From Rhodobacteraceae bacterium (ex Bugula neritina AB1) (GTDB lineage Bacteria; Pseudomonadota; Alphaproteobacteria; Rhodobacterales; Rhodobacteraceae): DNA of 64,000 nt. A program made the translations under genes and the position numbers. The stretch covers positions 261,682 through 325,681 of the forward strand of contig MDLF01000096.1 in the NCBI GenBank assembly GCA_001730095.1, given 5' to 3'. The notes beneath the pieces were generated by a model. It was not told where the DNA came from and made no database searches. It was given only the letters and a program-made list of their open reading frames with translations. Below are positions 42,877-52,541 of the stretch, piece by piece. Position 1 is the stretch's first letter. The number at the start of each line of letters is the position of its first letter.

Positions 42877-45699
42877 TCATTTGCCCACCTTCCATTTCAG
42901 TTCTTTCGGGCCAGTGCCGACAGGCGACTCCTGGGCCGGGAAGGCGGGTTGGCTTTCCTGCAAATCTGCCGGTGCAGCGGCCTTTTCGATTTTGACCTTG
43001 AGATCGAACCAGGCGGCCTGGCCGGTGATCGGGTCCGAGTTGGCCCACCGCATGCCGTCGCCCTTGGGCGGCAGCAGCTCGTGGATCAGGTGGTTGAGCA
43101 GGAAGCCTTTGGTGGCCTCCGGCGCATCTTCCTCTAGTGCCCAGGCGCCTTTGCGTTTGCCGATGGCGTTCCAGGTCCAGACGGTGTTGTCATTCAGCGC
43201 CGCCATTTCCATCACCGGCACGGTGATCGACCCATGCGGTGAGGTGACCTTGGCCCAGTCGCCGTCCTGCAGGCCGTTCTCGTGCATCAGCTTGGTTGGT
43301 ACATAGAGCGGATTGCGGCCATGCAGCTGGCGCAGCCAGGCGTTCTGGGTGCCCCAGGAGTGATACATTGCCATCGGGCGCTGGGTCAGCGCGTTGACGG
43401 TGAAACCCTCGTTGCCTTGCTGATCGGTCTCATACCAGATCGGCAGCGGGTCCATCACGTCCTTCACGCGCTGGCGCAGATGATCCGGGGGCTGCCGGTC
43501 GCCGTGGCCTTCGGCGGCGAGCTGGAATTTGCGCATCGGCTCGACGTAAAGCTGGAACAGATAGGGCTGCGGGCTGTCATAAATGCCCATGTCCACGGCC
43601 CAGTCCTGGTAGGCCGTGTTCCAGGGTTTGTAGTAATCCGCACCCGCCGGGATGTGGGCCACATGGAAGCCGCCGTTTTCGATATACTGGTTCAGCTGCT
43701 CGGGGTTCACTTCGCCGCGGCCGGTTTTGCTGCCGTCGGTGCCGCGGAAACCGGACAGCGGACCAATTCCGGGTTTGCGCTCGTGGTTGACGATATAGTC
43801 GGCGTAATCCTGCCATTTGGCGCTGCGGTCCTCATTGGTGAAGCCCGGCAGCTTCATCCGGTTGGCCAGCTGGACCAGCACTGTCTGGAAGCCGCGCACA
43901 TTGCGGTCCGGTTCGATCACCGGCCAGCGGATGGCATCGGCTGCTGCGTCCGCCTCGCAGATCGGCCGGTCCAGCAGCGAGATGCAGTCGTGGCGTTCAA
44001 GATAGGTGGTGTCGGGCAGGATCAGGTCGGCAAAGGCCACCATTTCGGAGCTGTAGGCGTCCGAGTAGATGATATGCGGGATCTTGTAGTCGCCGTTTTC
44101 ATCCTTGTCGGTCAGCATCTCCATCACACCTTTGGTGTTCATGGAGGAGTTCCACGACATGTTGGCCATATACATGAACAGCGTGTCGATCTTGTAGGGG
44201 TCGCCCGCATGTGCGTTGGAAATCACCATATGCATCAGCCCGTGGGCCGACATCGGGTTTTCCCAGGTGAACGCCTTGTCGATCCGCGCCGGGCTGCCGT
44301 CTTCTTTCAGTGCCAGATGTTCCGGTCCGCGGACAAAACCCAGGTGCGGGCCGTCCAGCGGGGCGTCGGGCGTGGCCTTGCAGTGGGGGGTCGGATGGGC
44401 CTCGACCGGCTTGGGGTAGGGCGGTTTGAAGCGGAAGCCGCCGGGAACCTCAACCGTGCCCAAAAGGATCTGCAGCACATGCAGGGCGCGGCAGGTCTGA
44501 AAGCCGTTGGCATGTGCCGACACGCCGCGCATCGAATGCATGGAGACCGGGCGGCCGGTCATCTTGGTGTGTTTTTCGCCGCGGAAATCGGTCCATTCAA
44601 CGTCCAGCTCAAACGCTTCGTCAAAGGCGACGCGGGCAAGCTCGCCGGCAATGGCGCGGATACGCTTGGCCGGGATACCGCATTTGTCTGCGATGGCTTC
44701 GGGCGCGTATTCCTCTGCCAGGTAGCGTTCGGCCATCTGATGGAAGACCGGGCGGTGGGTGATGCCGTCTTTTTCATACACTGCCGCCAGATCGGGCCGC
44801 ACGCCGGGCTGGTCAAACGGTGTCAGCTTGCCGGTGTTGCGGTCGATGACCAGCATCTTGCCGTCGTCGTCGCGCAGGAACAGGCCTTTGTCCGGCCCTT
44901 CAGAGGCGTTCACCAGAACCGGTGCATTGGTGTAGCGGCTGAGATAATCGAGGTCGATCTTGCCGGCCTTCATCAGCACGTGGATCATCGACAGGATGAA
45001 CAGCCCGTCGGTGCCCGGCGTGATGCCAACCCATTCATCTGCGATCGCGTTGTAGCCTGAGCGGATCGGATTGACCCCGATCACCCGCGCGCCGCGTTTT
45101 TTGATCTTGCCCAGTCCCATCTTGATCGGGTTGGAATCGTGATCCTCGGCGACGCCGAACAGCATGAACAGTTTGGTGTGGTCCCAGTCGGGCTGGCCGA
45201 ACTCCCAGAACGCGCCGCCCATGGTGTAGATGCCTGCCGTCGCCATATTGACCGAGCAGAAACCTCCATGCGCCGCATAGTTCGGGGTACCATAGCTTTG
45301 CGCCCAGAAACTGGTGAAGCTTTGGGACTGGTCGCGGCCGGTGAAAAACGCCAGTTTTTCGGGCGCCTCGTGGCGGATTGGCTCCAGCCAGCCCACCGCA
45401 ATCGCCAGTGCCTCGTCCCAGGTGATTTCCTTGTACTGGCCGGAGCCGCGCGGGCCGGTGCGCATCATCGGCGCCTTCAGGCGCGATGGCGCGTTGACCT
45501 GCATGATGCCGGCTGACCCTTTGGCGCAGAGCACGCCCTTGTTCACCGGGTGATCGCGGTTGCCTTCGATATAGGCAACCTTGCCGTCCTTCATGTGCAC
45601 GTTGATGCCGCAGCGGCACGCGCACATGTAGCAGGTTGTTTTTCGCACCTCATCGGATACGGCGGGTGAAGTTTCCACCCGGGGTTGCTGGAATGTCAT
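42877..45699 (-). CDS. soeA: Sulfite dehydrogenase molybdopterin subunit SoeA
   Basis: A 940-residue DMSO-reductase-superfamily enzyme, the catalytic subunit expected to oxidise sulfite to sulfate. The N-terminal 4Fe-4S motif has Cys23, Cys26, Cys30 and Cys58 (CYMCACRCGI .. GVLCAKG). Bis-MGD binding stretches include DHTKLFMLFGVAEDHDSNPIKMGLGKIKKRGARVIGVNPI and the C-terminal WGTQNAWLRQLHGRNPLYVPTKL. There is no twin-arginine signal, which fits the cytoplasmic SoeABC type rather than periplasmic SorAB. AAGGGAGG precedes the start, and the gene follows the YeiH exporter gene after 25 bases. Confidence 0.88.
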   Translation of the reverse strand: MTFQQPRVETSPAVSDEVRKTTCYMCACRCGINVHMKDGKVAYIEGNRDHPVNKGVLCAKGSAGIMQVNAPSRLKAPMMRTGPRGSGQYKEITWDEALAIAVGWLEPIRHEAPEKLAFFTGRDQSQSFTSFWAQSYGTPNYAAHGGFCSVNMATAGIYTMGGAFWEFGQPDWDHTKLFMLFGVAEDHDSNPIKMGLGKIKKRGARVIGVNPIRSGYNAIADEWVGITPGTDGLFILSMIHVLMKAGKIDLDYLSRYTNAPVLVNASEGPDKGLFLRDDDGKMLVIDRNTGKLTPFDQPGVRPDLAAVYEKDGITHRPVFHQMAERYLAEEYAPEAIADKCGIPAKRIRAIAGELARVAFDEAFELDVEWTDFRGEKHTKMTGRPVSMHSMRGVSAHANGFQTCRALHVLQILLGTVEVPGGFRFKPPYPKPVEAHPTPHCKATPDAPLDGPHLGFVRGPEHLALKEDGSPARIDKAFTWENPMSAHGLMHMVISNAHAGDPYKIDTLFMYMANMSWNSSMNTKGVMEMLTDKDENGDYKIPHIIYSDAYSSEMVAFADLILPDTTYLERHDCISLLDRPICEADAAADAIRWPVIEPDRNVRGFQTVLVQLANRMKLPGFTNEDRSAKWQDYADYIVNHERKPGIGPLSGFRGTDGSKTGRGEVNPEQLNQYIENGGFHVAHIPAGADYYKPWNTAYQDWAVDMGIYDSPQPYLFQLYVEPMRKFQLAAEGHGDRQPPDHLRQRVKDVMDPLPIWYETDQQGNEGFTVNALTQRPMAMYHSWGTQNAWLRQLHGRNPLYVPTKLMHENGLQDGDWAKVTSPHGSITVPVMEMAALNDNTVWTWNAIGKRKGAWALEEDAPEATKGFLLNHLIHELLPPKGDGMRWANSDPITGQAAWFDLKVKIEKAAAPADLQESQPAFPAQESPVGTGPKELKWKVGK

Positions 45700-45724
45700 C
45701 TGGCCTCCCTTCTGGTTTCCCTGA

Positions 45725-46756
45725 TCAGGTCAATAGTTCGATCCCCGCCAGGATCAGCCCGGCAATGAACAAAGTTTCGACGATGATCAGGGCTATGGCC
45801 GCGCTTCCGACGGCCAGAACCTGTTTCAAGTTTGTTTTCATTCCCACCGCTGCAATGGCGGTGAGCAGCAGCCAGCGCGACGACTGGCTGAGGAATTCGG
45901 TGACGCTCGGCGGGATCACACCAAAGGAGTTGATCCCGGCCAGCACGAGGAATGCCAGCACGAAGCCCGGCAGGATCGGCGGGCGTTTGCCGTCTTTGGG
46001 CAGCTCGGCAAAAGAACGGATCATCAGCGAGGCGACCAGCACGATCGGCGCCAGCATGGCGACCCGCATCAGCTTGACCAGGGTGGCAGTGTCGCCGGTC
46101 TGCTCGGAAATCGAGAAGCCCGCGCCCACCACCTGCGCAACGTCATGGATCGTGCCGCCCAGGAACACACCGGCCTGAAGCGAATTCAGCTCCAGTAGGT
46201 TCACCAGGATCGGATAGGCAATCATCGCGATGGTCGACAGCACGGTGACGCCCATCACGGTAAAGATCAGACGTTCCTCAGACCGTTCATCGCGGGGCAG
46301 GATGGCGCTGATCGCCATCGCCGCGGACGCGCCGCAGATGGCGACTGAACCGGCGGTCAGAAAGGCAAAGCGCCACTTGTGGCCAAAGAACCGTGCCACT
46401 GCCAGGCCAAAGCCGATGGTGGCAATCACGCCGCCGACAACCAAGGCGATCAGGTCCCAGCCCAGGCCCATCATCAACACCATCGACACCCGCACCCCCA
46501 AGAGCGCAACCCCCAGCCGCAGCAGCGAACGGGCGGAAAAGGCGATTCCGGGCACGGTTTTGCCCTCTTCGCCCAAAAAGCTGACGGCAATGCCCAGAAG
46601 CAGCGCCAGCAGCATGGCAGGCGTGGCATAATGTTCCGCCAGGAACTGGGCGGTAATGGCAACAATGGCTGACACTGCGACGCCCGGCAGAAGCTGGCTC
46701 AGCTTCTCTTTCAGGGCGCCTGATTGCAGCGATGCGACAGTGGTTGAGATGGACAT
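45725..46756 (-). CDS. YeiH-type putative sulfate/sulfite exporter (PSE family)
   Basis: A 343-residue inner-membrane protein of the UPF0324/YeiH family with about ten spans. GVALLGVRVSMVLMMGLGWDLIALVVGGVIATIGFGLAVARFFG, FAFLTAGSVAICGASAAMAISAILP and GVFLGGTIHDVAQVVGAGFSIS are characteristic. Members next to taurine or sulfite genes are thought to export sulfite or sulfate, but transport has rarely been measured. Start 46756 has AAGG upstream; ATG 46777 is an alternative. It is 25 bases upstream of soeA and likely cotranscribed. Confidence 0.85.
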   Translation of the reverse strand: MSISTTVASLQSGALKEKLSQLLPGVAVSAIVAITAQFLAEHYATPAMLLALLLGIAVSFLGEEGKTVPGIAFSARSLLRLGVALLGVRVSMVLMMGLGWDLIALVVGGVIATIGFGLAVARFFGHKWRFAFLTAGSVAICGASAAMAISAILPRDERSEERLIFTVMGVTVLSTIAMIAYPILVNLLELNSLQAGVFLGGTIHDVAQVVGAGFSISEQTGDTATLVKLMRVAMLAPIVLVASLMIRSFAELPKDGKRPPILPGFVLAFLVLAGINSFGVIPPSVTEFLSQSSRWLLLTAIAAVGMKTNLKQVLAVGSAAIALIIVETLFIAGLILAGIELLT

Positions 46757-46900
46757 GACAGGAAACCTTGGATGCATTTAATTAGGAGTGGCTGCTGACG
46801 AGCATTGGCTGGTCCTGTTGGTGTTGCGGGCGACCGTATGACGGAATGCCTCTATTTGGGAATAGTGTTCTGCGCGGGCTTTGGCTTTTGGAACATATGT

Positions 46901-47929
46901 TCAAACTTCTGGATGCTTGATGTTTGCTGCCTGCAGGATGGTGACAGCGATGATCTGGGTCACATCCTCGGCGCTGCAGCCGCGCGACAGGTCGTTGGCG
47001 GGCTTGGCCAGTCCCTGCAGAACCGGGCCGATGGCGGAGTAGCCGCCCAGGCGCTGAGTGATTTTGTAGCCGATGTTGCCTGCATCCAAATTCGGGAAGA
47101 TCATCACATTGGCTTGGCCTGCAACGGCTGATCCGGGGGATTTACGCTCCCCCACCGAAGGGACAAAGGCTGCGTCGAACTGCAGTTCGCCGTCGGCTTG
47201 CAGGTCTGGGTGCGCGTCATGGAACAGTCCCAGGGCTTCGGTCACCTTGTCTACTGCCGGGTGCTTGGCGCTGCCCTTGGTTGAAAAGCTGAGAAATGCC
47301 AGCTTTGGATCTGTGCGCAGCAGTGCGCTGGCTGATTGGGCTGACGCAGCGGCAATGGAGACCATCTCGGCAGGTTTGGGATCAATCACAAGGCCGCAGT
47401 CAGAATAGAGCATCGCGCGGGCGCCTGCCGGCGCTCCCTCCGGCGGATACATTAGAAAGAAGGAGGAGATCATGCCCGCATCCGGCGCCATGCCGATTAC
47501 CTGAATGGCGCTGCGCACCACGTCACCGGTGGTGTGCACGGCGCCGCCGACAGTGCCGGTCGCGTGGCCCAGACGGACCAGCATCGCGGCATAGACCAGC
47601 GGCGTTTCTGCTGCGGCGCGGGCTTTGGCTTCGTCCACGCCCTTGTGCTTGCGCAGTTCATAGTATTCGGCGGCAAAACGGGCAGTCAGATCGGAGGTGG
47701 CAGGGTCGTGGATCGCAATGCCATCGCTTGCTGCAGAGCCTTCGGCTTGCAGCGCGGCTTCGACCTCGGCCTGCGGGCCGACCAGAATTACGTCGGTGAT
47801 TCCGGCCTGATGCGCGGCTAAAGCGCCTGCCACCACACGAGGGTCGGTGCCCTCGCTTAGCGCAATAACAGGGCGGGTGGCCGGGGCTTCGGCCCTGAGC
47901 AATTCGAGCGGAGACAAGGTATGGGTCAC
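46901..47929 (-). CDS. pta: Phosphate acetyltransferase
   Basis: A 342-residue short-type Pta that converts acetyl phosphate, the product of Xsc, to acetyl-CoA. Start is GTG at 47929 (THTLSPLELLRAEAPATRPVIALSEGTDPRVVAGALAAHQAGI), with AGGA about ten bases upstream. The family signature VGGAVHTTGDVVRSAIQVIG and the C-terminal VMIFPNLDAGNIGYKITQRLGGYSAIGPVLQGLAKPANDLSRGCSAEDV are clear. It follows the TauE-like gene by 44 bases. The 144-base gap downstream before the YeiH gene may carry a separate promoter. Confidence 0.93.
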   Translation of the reverse strand: MTHTLSPLELLRAEAPATRPVIALSEGTDPRVVAGALAAHQAGITDVILVGPQAEVEAALQAEGSAASDGIAIHDPATSDLTARFAAEYYELRKHKGVDEAKARAAAETPLVYAAMLVRLGHATGTVGGAVHTTGDVVRSAIQVIGMAPDAGMISSFFLMYPPEGAPAGARAMLYSDCGLVIDPKPAEMVSIAAASAQSASALLRTDPKLAFLSFSTKGSAKHPAVDKVTEALGLFHDAHPDLQADGELQFDAAFVPSVGERKSPGSAVAGQANVMIFPNLDAGNIGYKITQRLGGYSAIGPVLQGLAKPANDLSRGCSAEDVTQIIAVTILQAANIKHPEV

Positions 47930-47973
47930 GGGCGTGCGTCCTGTAACAGTGGTTTCGGGGCAGGGCGCGGCAG

Positions 47974-48720
47974 TCAGAACGCCAGCCGTGCAATATTGAT
48001 GAGCGACAGTGCGGTCAGCATCAGCACCACCGCGCGGCGGAACAGCGTTTGCGAAACCGCCTGGAATGTCAGGGACCCGGCCCAGATGCCGAGGCCCAGA
48101 ATGGGAAAAGCCAGCAAGATGCCGGTCAGGGTTTGTGGCCCCACCAGCCCGTTTGCGGCCATCACCGGCAGCGCCATGACGTCGATGCCGGTCAGAAATA
48201 CGATCATCGTGGCGCGAAACACCGCAGGTGCGACCGGTTGGGCGGTCAGAAAGGCCGCTGCGACAAGGCCGCCGACACCGGCACTGTTGGCAATGCCCGA
48301 CAGCGCACCAACGCCTGCTGTAGCGTTGCGCCCGACGGGGCGGCTCACTTGCCAGCCGCTCAGCAGGATCAGGCTCAGCACCAGGATCAGGCATGAGATC
48401 GCCAGCCTGGCCTCATATTCTCCCAGTCGGGACATGATGGCGATGGCCGGAACAGTGGCAATTGCGGCGCCTGCCAGCAGGGCAAAGGCGCGGCGCCAGT
48501 CGATATACGGGCGGATGCCGCGTGCCTGAAAGCCAGTCATGGCGATTTCGCAGGAAAACACCACCGGGATCAGCGGCAAAGGATTGGTGATCAGTGCCGC
48601 CAGGATGATGAAGATCGCGGAAAAACCGAAGCCGGAGAAACCCCGGATGAGGGCCGCCGCGAATAACGCGGCGGCCAGAAATGCCCCTTGGCCAGTGGAT
48701 AGGTCAAAGGGCAGTTCCAC
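47974..48720 (-). CDS. TauE/SafE (TSUP)-family sulfite exporter
   Basis: A 248-residue membrane protein with seven to eight spans. ALIRGFSGFGFSAIFIILAALITNPLPLIPVVFSCEIAMTGFQ and ALSGIANSAGVGGLVAAAFLTAQPVAPAVFRATMIVFL are the paired TSUP motifs. Family members beside xsc in Cupriavidus and Paracoccus are thought to export sulfite (TauE/TauZ). Start is a GTG at 48720, four bases after the xsc stop, giving translational coupling. With YeiH nearby, the cluster has two unrelated candidate exporters. Confidence 0.85.
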   Translation of the reverse strand: MELPFDLSTGQGAFLAAALFAAALIRGFSGFGFSAIFIILAALITNPLPLIPVVFSCEIAMTGFQARGIRPYIDWRRAFALLAGAAIATVPAIAIMSRLGEYEARLAISCLILVLSLILLSGWQVSRPVGRNATAGVGALSGIANSAGVGGLVAAAFLTAQPVAPAVFRATMIVFLTGIDVMALPVMAANGLVGPQTLTGILLAFPILGLGIWAGSLTFQAVSQTLFRRAVVLMLTALSLINIARLAF

Positions 48721-48724
48721 AGTC

Positions 48725-50497
48725 TCAGACTTTCTGCGGACGCATGTCGTCCTTGCTGATGCCTGCAACCTGCACCGGCTTCTTCATCGCGTCGCGGCGG
48801 AAGGGTTCACCCAGTTCCTGGTTGATCATCGCTTCGATCAGGGTGGTGATGCCTTTTTTCTGGTCTTCGCAGGCCTGACGCAGGGCGTCGGTCAGCTCGT
48901 CCTGAGTGCGGGCAATCACACCTTTCAGGCCGCAAGCATTGGCGATACCGGCGTAAGACACCTGGGTGTCTAGCTCGGTGCCGACAAAGTTGTCGTCGAA
49001 CCACAGGGTGGAGTTCCGCTTTTCCGCGCCCCACTGGTAGTTGCGGAAGACAACCTGGGTCACGGCGGGCCATTCTTCGCGACCAATTGCGGTCAGTTCG
49101 GTCACTGCGATGCCAAAGGCGCCGTCGCCGGAGAAACCAACGACCGGAACGTCCGGGCAGCCGATTTTCGCGCCGACAACCGCCGGCAGGCCGTAGCCGC
49201 AGGGGCCGAACAGGCCAGGGGCCAGATATTTGCGGCCTTCTTCGAAGGACGGGTAGGCGTTGCCGATGGCGCAGTTGTTGCCGATGTCGGAGGAGATGAT
49301 CGCATCCTTCGGCAGACCTGCCTGGATCGCACGCCATGCACGGCGCGGGCTGAGCCAGTCAGGCTTGGCAGCGCGGGCACGTTCGTTCCAGGTGGTGCCG
49401 GGATCGTCCTGCTCGCTGTCCATCGAGGACAGTTCCTGCGCCCAGGCGGATTTGGTGTGCGAGATCAGCGCTTTGCGCTCGTCGCGGCCCTCATCGCCTG
49501 CGGTGCCGGAGAGTTTCTCGAGGATGGTGTCTGCAACCTGCTTGGCGTCGCCGACGATGCCGACAGTGACTTTCTTGGTCAGGCCGATGCGGTCCGGGTT
49601 GATGTCGACCTGGATGATTTTCGCGTCGGTCGGCCAGTAGTCGATGCCGTAGCCCGGCAGGGTCGAGAACGGGTTCAGTCGGGTGCCGAGGGCCAGAACG
49701 ACGTCCGCCTTGGAGATCAGTTCCATGCCTGCCTTGGAGCCGTTGTAGCCCAGCGGGCCGGCAAACAGCGGGTGGGTGCCGGGGAAGGCGTCGTTGTGCT
49801 GGTAGCCAACGCAGACCGGTGCGTCCAGGCGCTCGGCCAGAGCCATCGAGGAGGGGATTGCGCCGCCGATGACAACGCCGGCACCGTTCAGGATGACCGG
49901 GAATTTTGCGTTCGACAGCAGCTCAGCCGCTTCGTTCACGGCGTCGATGCCGCCTGCGGGGCGTTCAAAGTCAACAACGGCAGGCAGATCGATGTCGATA
50001 ACCTGGGTGAAATAGTCGCGCGGCACGTTGATCTGGGCCGGCGCAGAGTTGCGCTTGGCCTGCATGATCACGCGGTTCAGAACCTCAGCCATACGGGAGG
50101 GATCGCGGACTTCTTCCTGGTAGCAGACGCAGTCGGCAAACATGCGCATCTGTTCCATTTCCTGGAAACCGCCCTGACCCATGGTCTTGTTCGCGGCCTG
50201 CGGGGTGACCAGCAGCAGCGGGGTGTGGTTCCAGTAAGCGGTTTTGACAGCGGTCACAAAGTTGGTGATGCCGGGGCCGTTCTGGGCGATCATCATCGAC
50301 ATCTTGCCGGTGGCGCGGGTATAGCCGTCGGCCATCATGCCGCCGGAGCCTTCGTGGGCGCAGTCCCAGAAGGTGATGCCTGCAGGCTCGAAGATATCCG
50401 AGATCGGCATCATTGCCGAGCCGATAATGCCAAAGGCATGCTCGATGCCGTGCATCTGCAGTGTTTTGACGAAGGCTTCTTCGGTGGTCATTTTCAT
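48725..50497 (-). CDS. xsc: Sulfoacetaldehyde acetyltransferase
   Basis: A 590-residue thiamine-diphosphate enzyme that cleaves sulfoacetaldehyde with phosphate to acetyl phosphate and sulfite, the desulfonating step. MTTEEAFVKTLQMHGIEHAFGIIGSAMMPISDIFEPAGITFWDCAHEGSGGMMADGYTRATG is the canonical Xsc N-terminus, with the ThDP-activating Glu in CAHEGSGG. The C-terminal cofactor motif is GFSGDGAFGIAVTEL..NYQWGAEKRNS. Length agrees with the family. It is the first gene of the xsc-tauE-pta run. Its upstream region contains TauR-like boxes. Confidence 0.96.
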   Translation of the reverse strand: MKMTTEEAFVKTLQMHGIEHAFGIIGSAMMPISDIFEPAGITFWDCAHEGSGGMMADGYTRATGKMSMMIAQNGPGITNFVTAVKTAYWNHTPLLLVTPQAANKTMGQGGFQEMEQMRMFADCVCYQEEVRDPSRMAEVLNRVIMQAKRNSAPAQINVPRDYFTQVIDIDLPAVVDFERPAGGIDAVNEAAELLSNAKFPVILNGAGVVIGGAIPSSMALAERLDAPVCVGYQHNDAFPGTHPLFAGPLGYNGSKAGMELISKADVVLALGTRLNPFSTLPGYGIDYWPTDAKIIQVDINPDRIGLTKKVTVGIVGDAKQVADTILEKLSGTAGDEGRDERKALISHTKSAWAQELSSMDSEQDDPGTTWNERARAAKPDWLSPRRAWRAIQAGLPKDAIISSDIGNNCAIGNAYPSFEEGRKYLAPGLFGPCGYGLPAVVGAKIGCPDVPVVGFSGDGAFGIAVTELTAIGREEWPAVTQVVFRNYQWGAEKRNSTLWFDDNFVGTELDTQVSYAGIANACGLKGVIARTQDELTDALRQACEDQKKGITTLIEAMINQELGEPFRRDAMKKPVQVAGISKDDMRPQKV

Positions 50498-50560
50498 GGC
50501 GGGTTCTCCTGAATGAGACGCGGAATTCCCCCGGGCGCACTGCCGGGAATTGACACTGGT

Positions 50561-50626
50561 TTAGGGGGCCGGTGCAGACCGGGTTAGGGCCAGTTATGAA
50601 GCCCGGATAGATCCAAAATCGGATCT
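50561..50626 (-). promoter_or_regulatory. TauR-like boxes and inverted repeat upstream of xsc
   Basis: On the minus strand, CTGGCCCTAA (50593-50584) is followed 23 bases later by CCGGCCCCCTAA (50572-50561). Just upstream is a perfect inverted repeat AGATCC-N6-GGATCT (50609-50626). The direct-repeat layout matches what I recall of TauR (MocR-type) binding sites of form CTGGAC.TAA in Rhodobacter capsulatus. The whole 258-base spacer to tauR has no gene. Confidence 0.65.
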
Positions 50627-50755
50627 GTGAAAACAGCACCTCTGGATTTTCGCATTATCATCAGTCAGTCACAGCGTAAGAGTGTCGAGGCATGGTGTCT
50701 CGGTAGGTGGTACTAAAGGTATCATTTTTCATGGCTTTTTCGCGGAGCTGAGGTA

Positions 50756-52216
50756 TCACCCCTGGTTCAGCGCCTTGGCCAGCAATGCCAGTCCGGGCTC
50801 GATTCGGGTGGCGGGAATTGAGGAGTAACCCAGCCGGTAAAAGTTCTGCTTGCGGTGTTCAGCGGCAAAGAACGGGGCGCCAGGTTCAATAATGACACTC
50901 TTCTCCTTGAGCCGCTCGGCAACAGCGGTGGCATCGACATTCTCTGGGGCCTGCATCCACAATGCCGAGCCGCCAAAGCTGCCGACGCCGGCAATGGTCA
51001 GCTCATGTTTGCGGATGGCATCTTCGATAACCGCGCGGCGGTCGTGCAGGACCTTGGCAGTCCGGCGGATCTGGGCGTCGTAATGTCCGAGCGACAGGAA
51101 ATAGGCGACGGTGCGCTGCACGTGCCCCGGCGGGTGCCGCAGCACGCTGGCGCGCAGGGCGCGGGCCTGGCGAATGAAAGGCTCTGACCCGACCAGATAG
51201 CCCAGCCGCAGGCCCGGAAACAGCGATTTTGAAAAACTGCCGGCGTAGATCACCCGCCCCTCGGTGTCGAGCGACTTTAGCGAGGGCGAAGGAGCGCCTA
51301 GGAAAGACATTTCGAATTCGTAGTCGTCCTCGACGATGACCGCGTCGATGTCGCTGGCTCGCTGCAGCAGCTTTTTGCGCCGTTCCATGGGCATTGTGAA
51401 GGTTGTTGGGCTTTGGTGGCTGGGAGTGCAGAAAATCACGTCGGTGTCCTGCGAAACCTGTTCAGGGGGCAGCCCGGCCTCATCCACCGGGATACAATCC
51501 ACCTGACACTTGGTCTGCACAACCTGATCCCGGAGCGTGTAGTAGGCAGGATCTTCCACGGCGGCCCGTCGTCTGCGGTTCAAAAGCAGCTGGCAGGTAA
51601 TCCAAAGAGCATTCTGAGCCCCCAGGGTAATCAGAATCTCCTCTGGTCGTGCGGTTATTCCGCGGCGCGGGAGAGTATGCCGGGCGATATACTCCAGTAG
51701 CAGCGGGTCGTCCTGGTCAAAATAGTCATTGGCCAGCGCAGAAAAATCCTTCTGTCCCAGGGCGCGCAGCGCGCACAGGCGCCAATTGGCATGGTCAAAC
51801 AGTGACGCATCCGCCTGCCCGTAAATGAAGGGATAGCGGTAGTCGCGCCAGTCCTGCGGTTTGCGCGGGGTGTCCCCGCCGGTAAAGCTGCGCGCCATCG
51901 CCTTGCCCCAGTCCACCATGTCACCGGATTTTTGCTGCGGCGTGTAGGAAGGCGGTACCGGCGCGTTATCTGAAACGAAATACCCGGACCGTCCGCGCGA
52001 GGTCAGATAGTCATTGGCCAGAAGCTCCGTGTAGGCCAGTGTCACCGTGATCCGGCTGATACCGAGATGTGCTGCCAGCTTGCGCGAGGACGGCAGCTTT
52101 TCTCCGACCCGGAACCGGCCGGAAAGAATGCCTTCGGCAATCATCTCCTGGATCTGGGCTTGCAGAGTGCCTTGGGCGTCCGGATTCAAGAAAAAAGTGT
52201 CAACAGAGATTGCCAT
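50756..52216 (-). CDS. tauR: Taurine regulator TauR (MocR/GntR family)
   Basis: A 486-residue MocR-type regulator. The N-terminal GntR winged helix is at about 10-75 (IQEMIAEGILSGRFRVGEKLPSSRKLAAHLGISRITVTLAYTELLANDYLTSRGRSGYFV). It is fused to a fold-type-I aminotransferase-like domain with the PLP lysine in YAGSFSKSLFPGLRLGY. TauR activates taurine catabolic genes when taurine or its PLP aldimine is present. Start 52216 follows AAGGTGATGGGC. It lies between tpa and xsc, and its own promoter also carries the boxes, which suggests autoregulation. Confidence 0.9.
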   Translation of the reverse strand: MAISVDTFFLNPDAQGTLQAQIQEMIAEGILSGRFRVGEKLPSSRKLAAHLGISRITVTLAYTELLANDYLTSRGRSGYFVSDNAPVPPSYTPQQKSGDMVDWGKAMARSFTGGDTPRKPQDWRDYRYPFIYGQADASLFDHANWRLCALRALGQKDFSALANDYFDQDDPLLLEYIARHTLPRRGITARPEEILITLGAQNALWITCQLLLNRRRRAAVEDPAYYTLRDQVVQTKCQVDCIPVDEAGLPPEQVSQDTDVIFCTPSHQSPTTFTMPMERRKKLLQRASDIDAVIVEDDYEFEMSFLGAPSPSLKSLDTEGRVIYAGSFSKSLFPGLRLGYLVGSEPFIRQARALRASVLRHPPGHVQRTVAYFLSLGHYDAQIRRTAKVLHDRRAVIEDAIRKHELTIAGVGSFGGSALWMQAPENVDATAVAERLKEKSVIIEPGAPFFAAEHRKQNFYRLGYSSIPATRIEPGLALLAKALNQG

Positions 52217-52226
52217 GCCCATCACC

Positions 52227-52269
52227 TTAGGGTGGACTTAAATCGGGTGCAATCTGGACTTAGGGCCAG
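52227..52269. promoter_or_regulatory. TauR-like boxes upstream of tauR
   Basis: On the plus strand, GTGGACTTAA (52232-52241) and CTGGACTTAG (52254-52263) lie 22 bases apart. On the minus strand, CTGGCCCTAA (52269-52260) overlaps the second, making CTGGACTTAGGGCCAG nearly palindromic. The first plus box is only about 15 bases before the start codon, suiting negative autoregulation. Confidence 0.65.
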
Positions 52270-52485
52270 TTTGGAGGAAACTGCTGCCTGCTGTGGCTGC
52301 AGGGGGCAAGTGAATGCGCTGTTGCGGAGCAGCATCCGATGAAATGCATGGCGGAGGCCAGGAACCTGCCGAGGCGGGGCTGCTGCACTTGCCGGACCGA
52401 TCCCGCTTGGTGATGGACGTGTTGATGGCAGCCGACAGAGGTGCCCGTGTCCAGCTACGGTGATCCGTGCAGGCGGGTTTCAAAA
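52270..52485. other. Gene-free stretch between tpa and tauR
   Basis: About 215 bases between the tpa terminator and the TauR boxes. I see no gene, no repeat copy and no clear promoter beyond the boxes themselves. Confidence 0.5.
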
Positions 52486-52490
52486 GAAAA

Positions 52491-52513
52491 ACGCCCCGGA
52501 AAATCCGGGGCGC
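52491..52513 (-). terminator. Terminator of tpa
   Basis: Stem GCCCCGG with CCGGGGC, loop of five, preceded on the plus strand by AAAAAC, which reads as GTTTTT after the stem on the minus strand. It is 29 bases after the tpa stop. Confidence 0.88.
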
Positions 52514-52541
52514 AGTTTGGTCGTCCGACAGGGAGAGGGTG

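Noticed and set aside
43282-45060. Long plus-strand open frame antisense to soeA
   Set aside because: The product is His/Val/Arg/Gly rich with no domain. The minus-strand soeA has full family motifs and normal codon use. High GC content produces long antisense frames.
49457-50512. Plus-strand open frame antisense to xsc
   Set aside because: Mirror of a strongly conserved gene; composition is Val/Gly/His/Asp rich without any motif.
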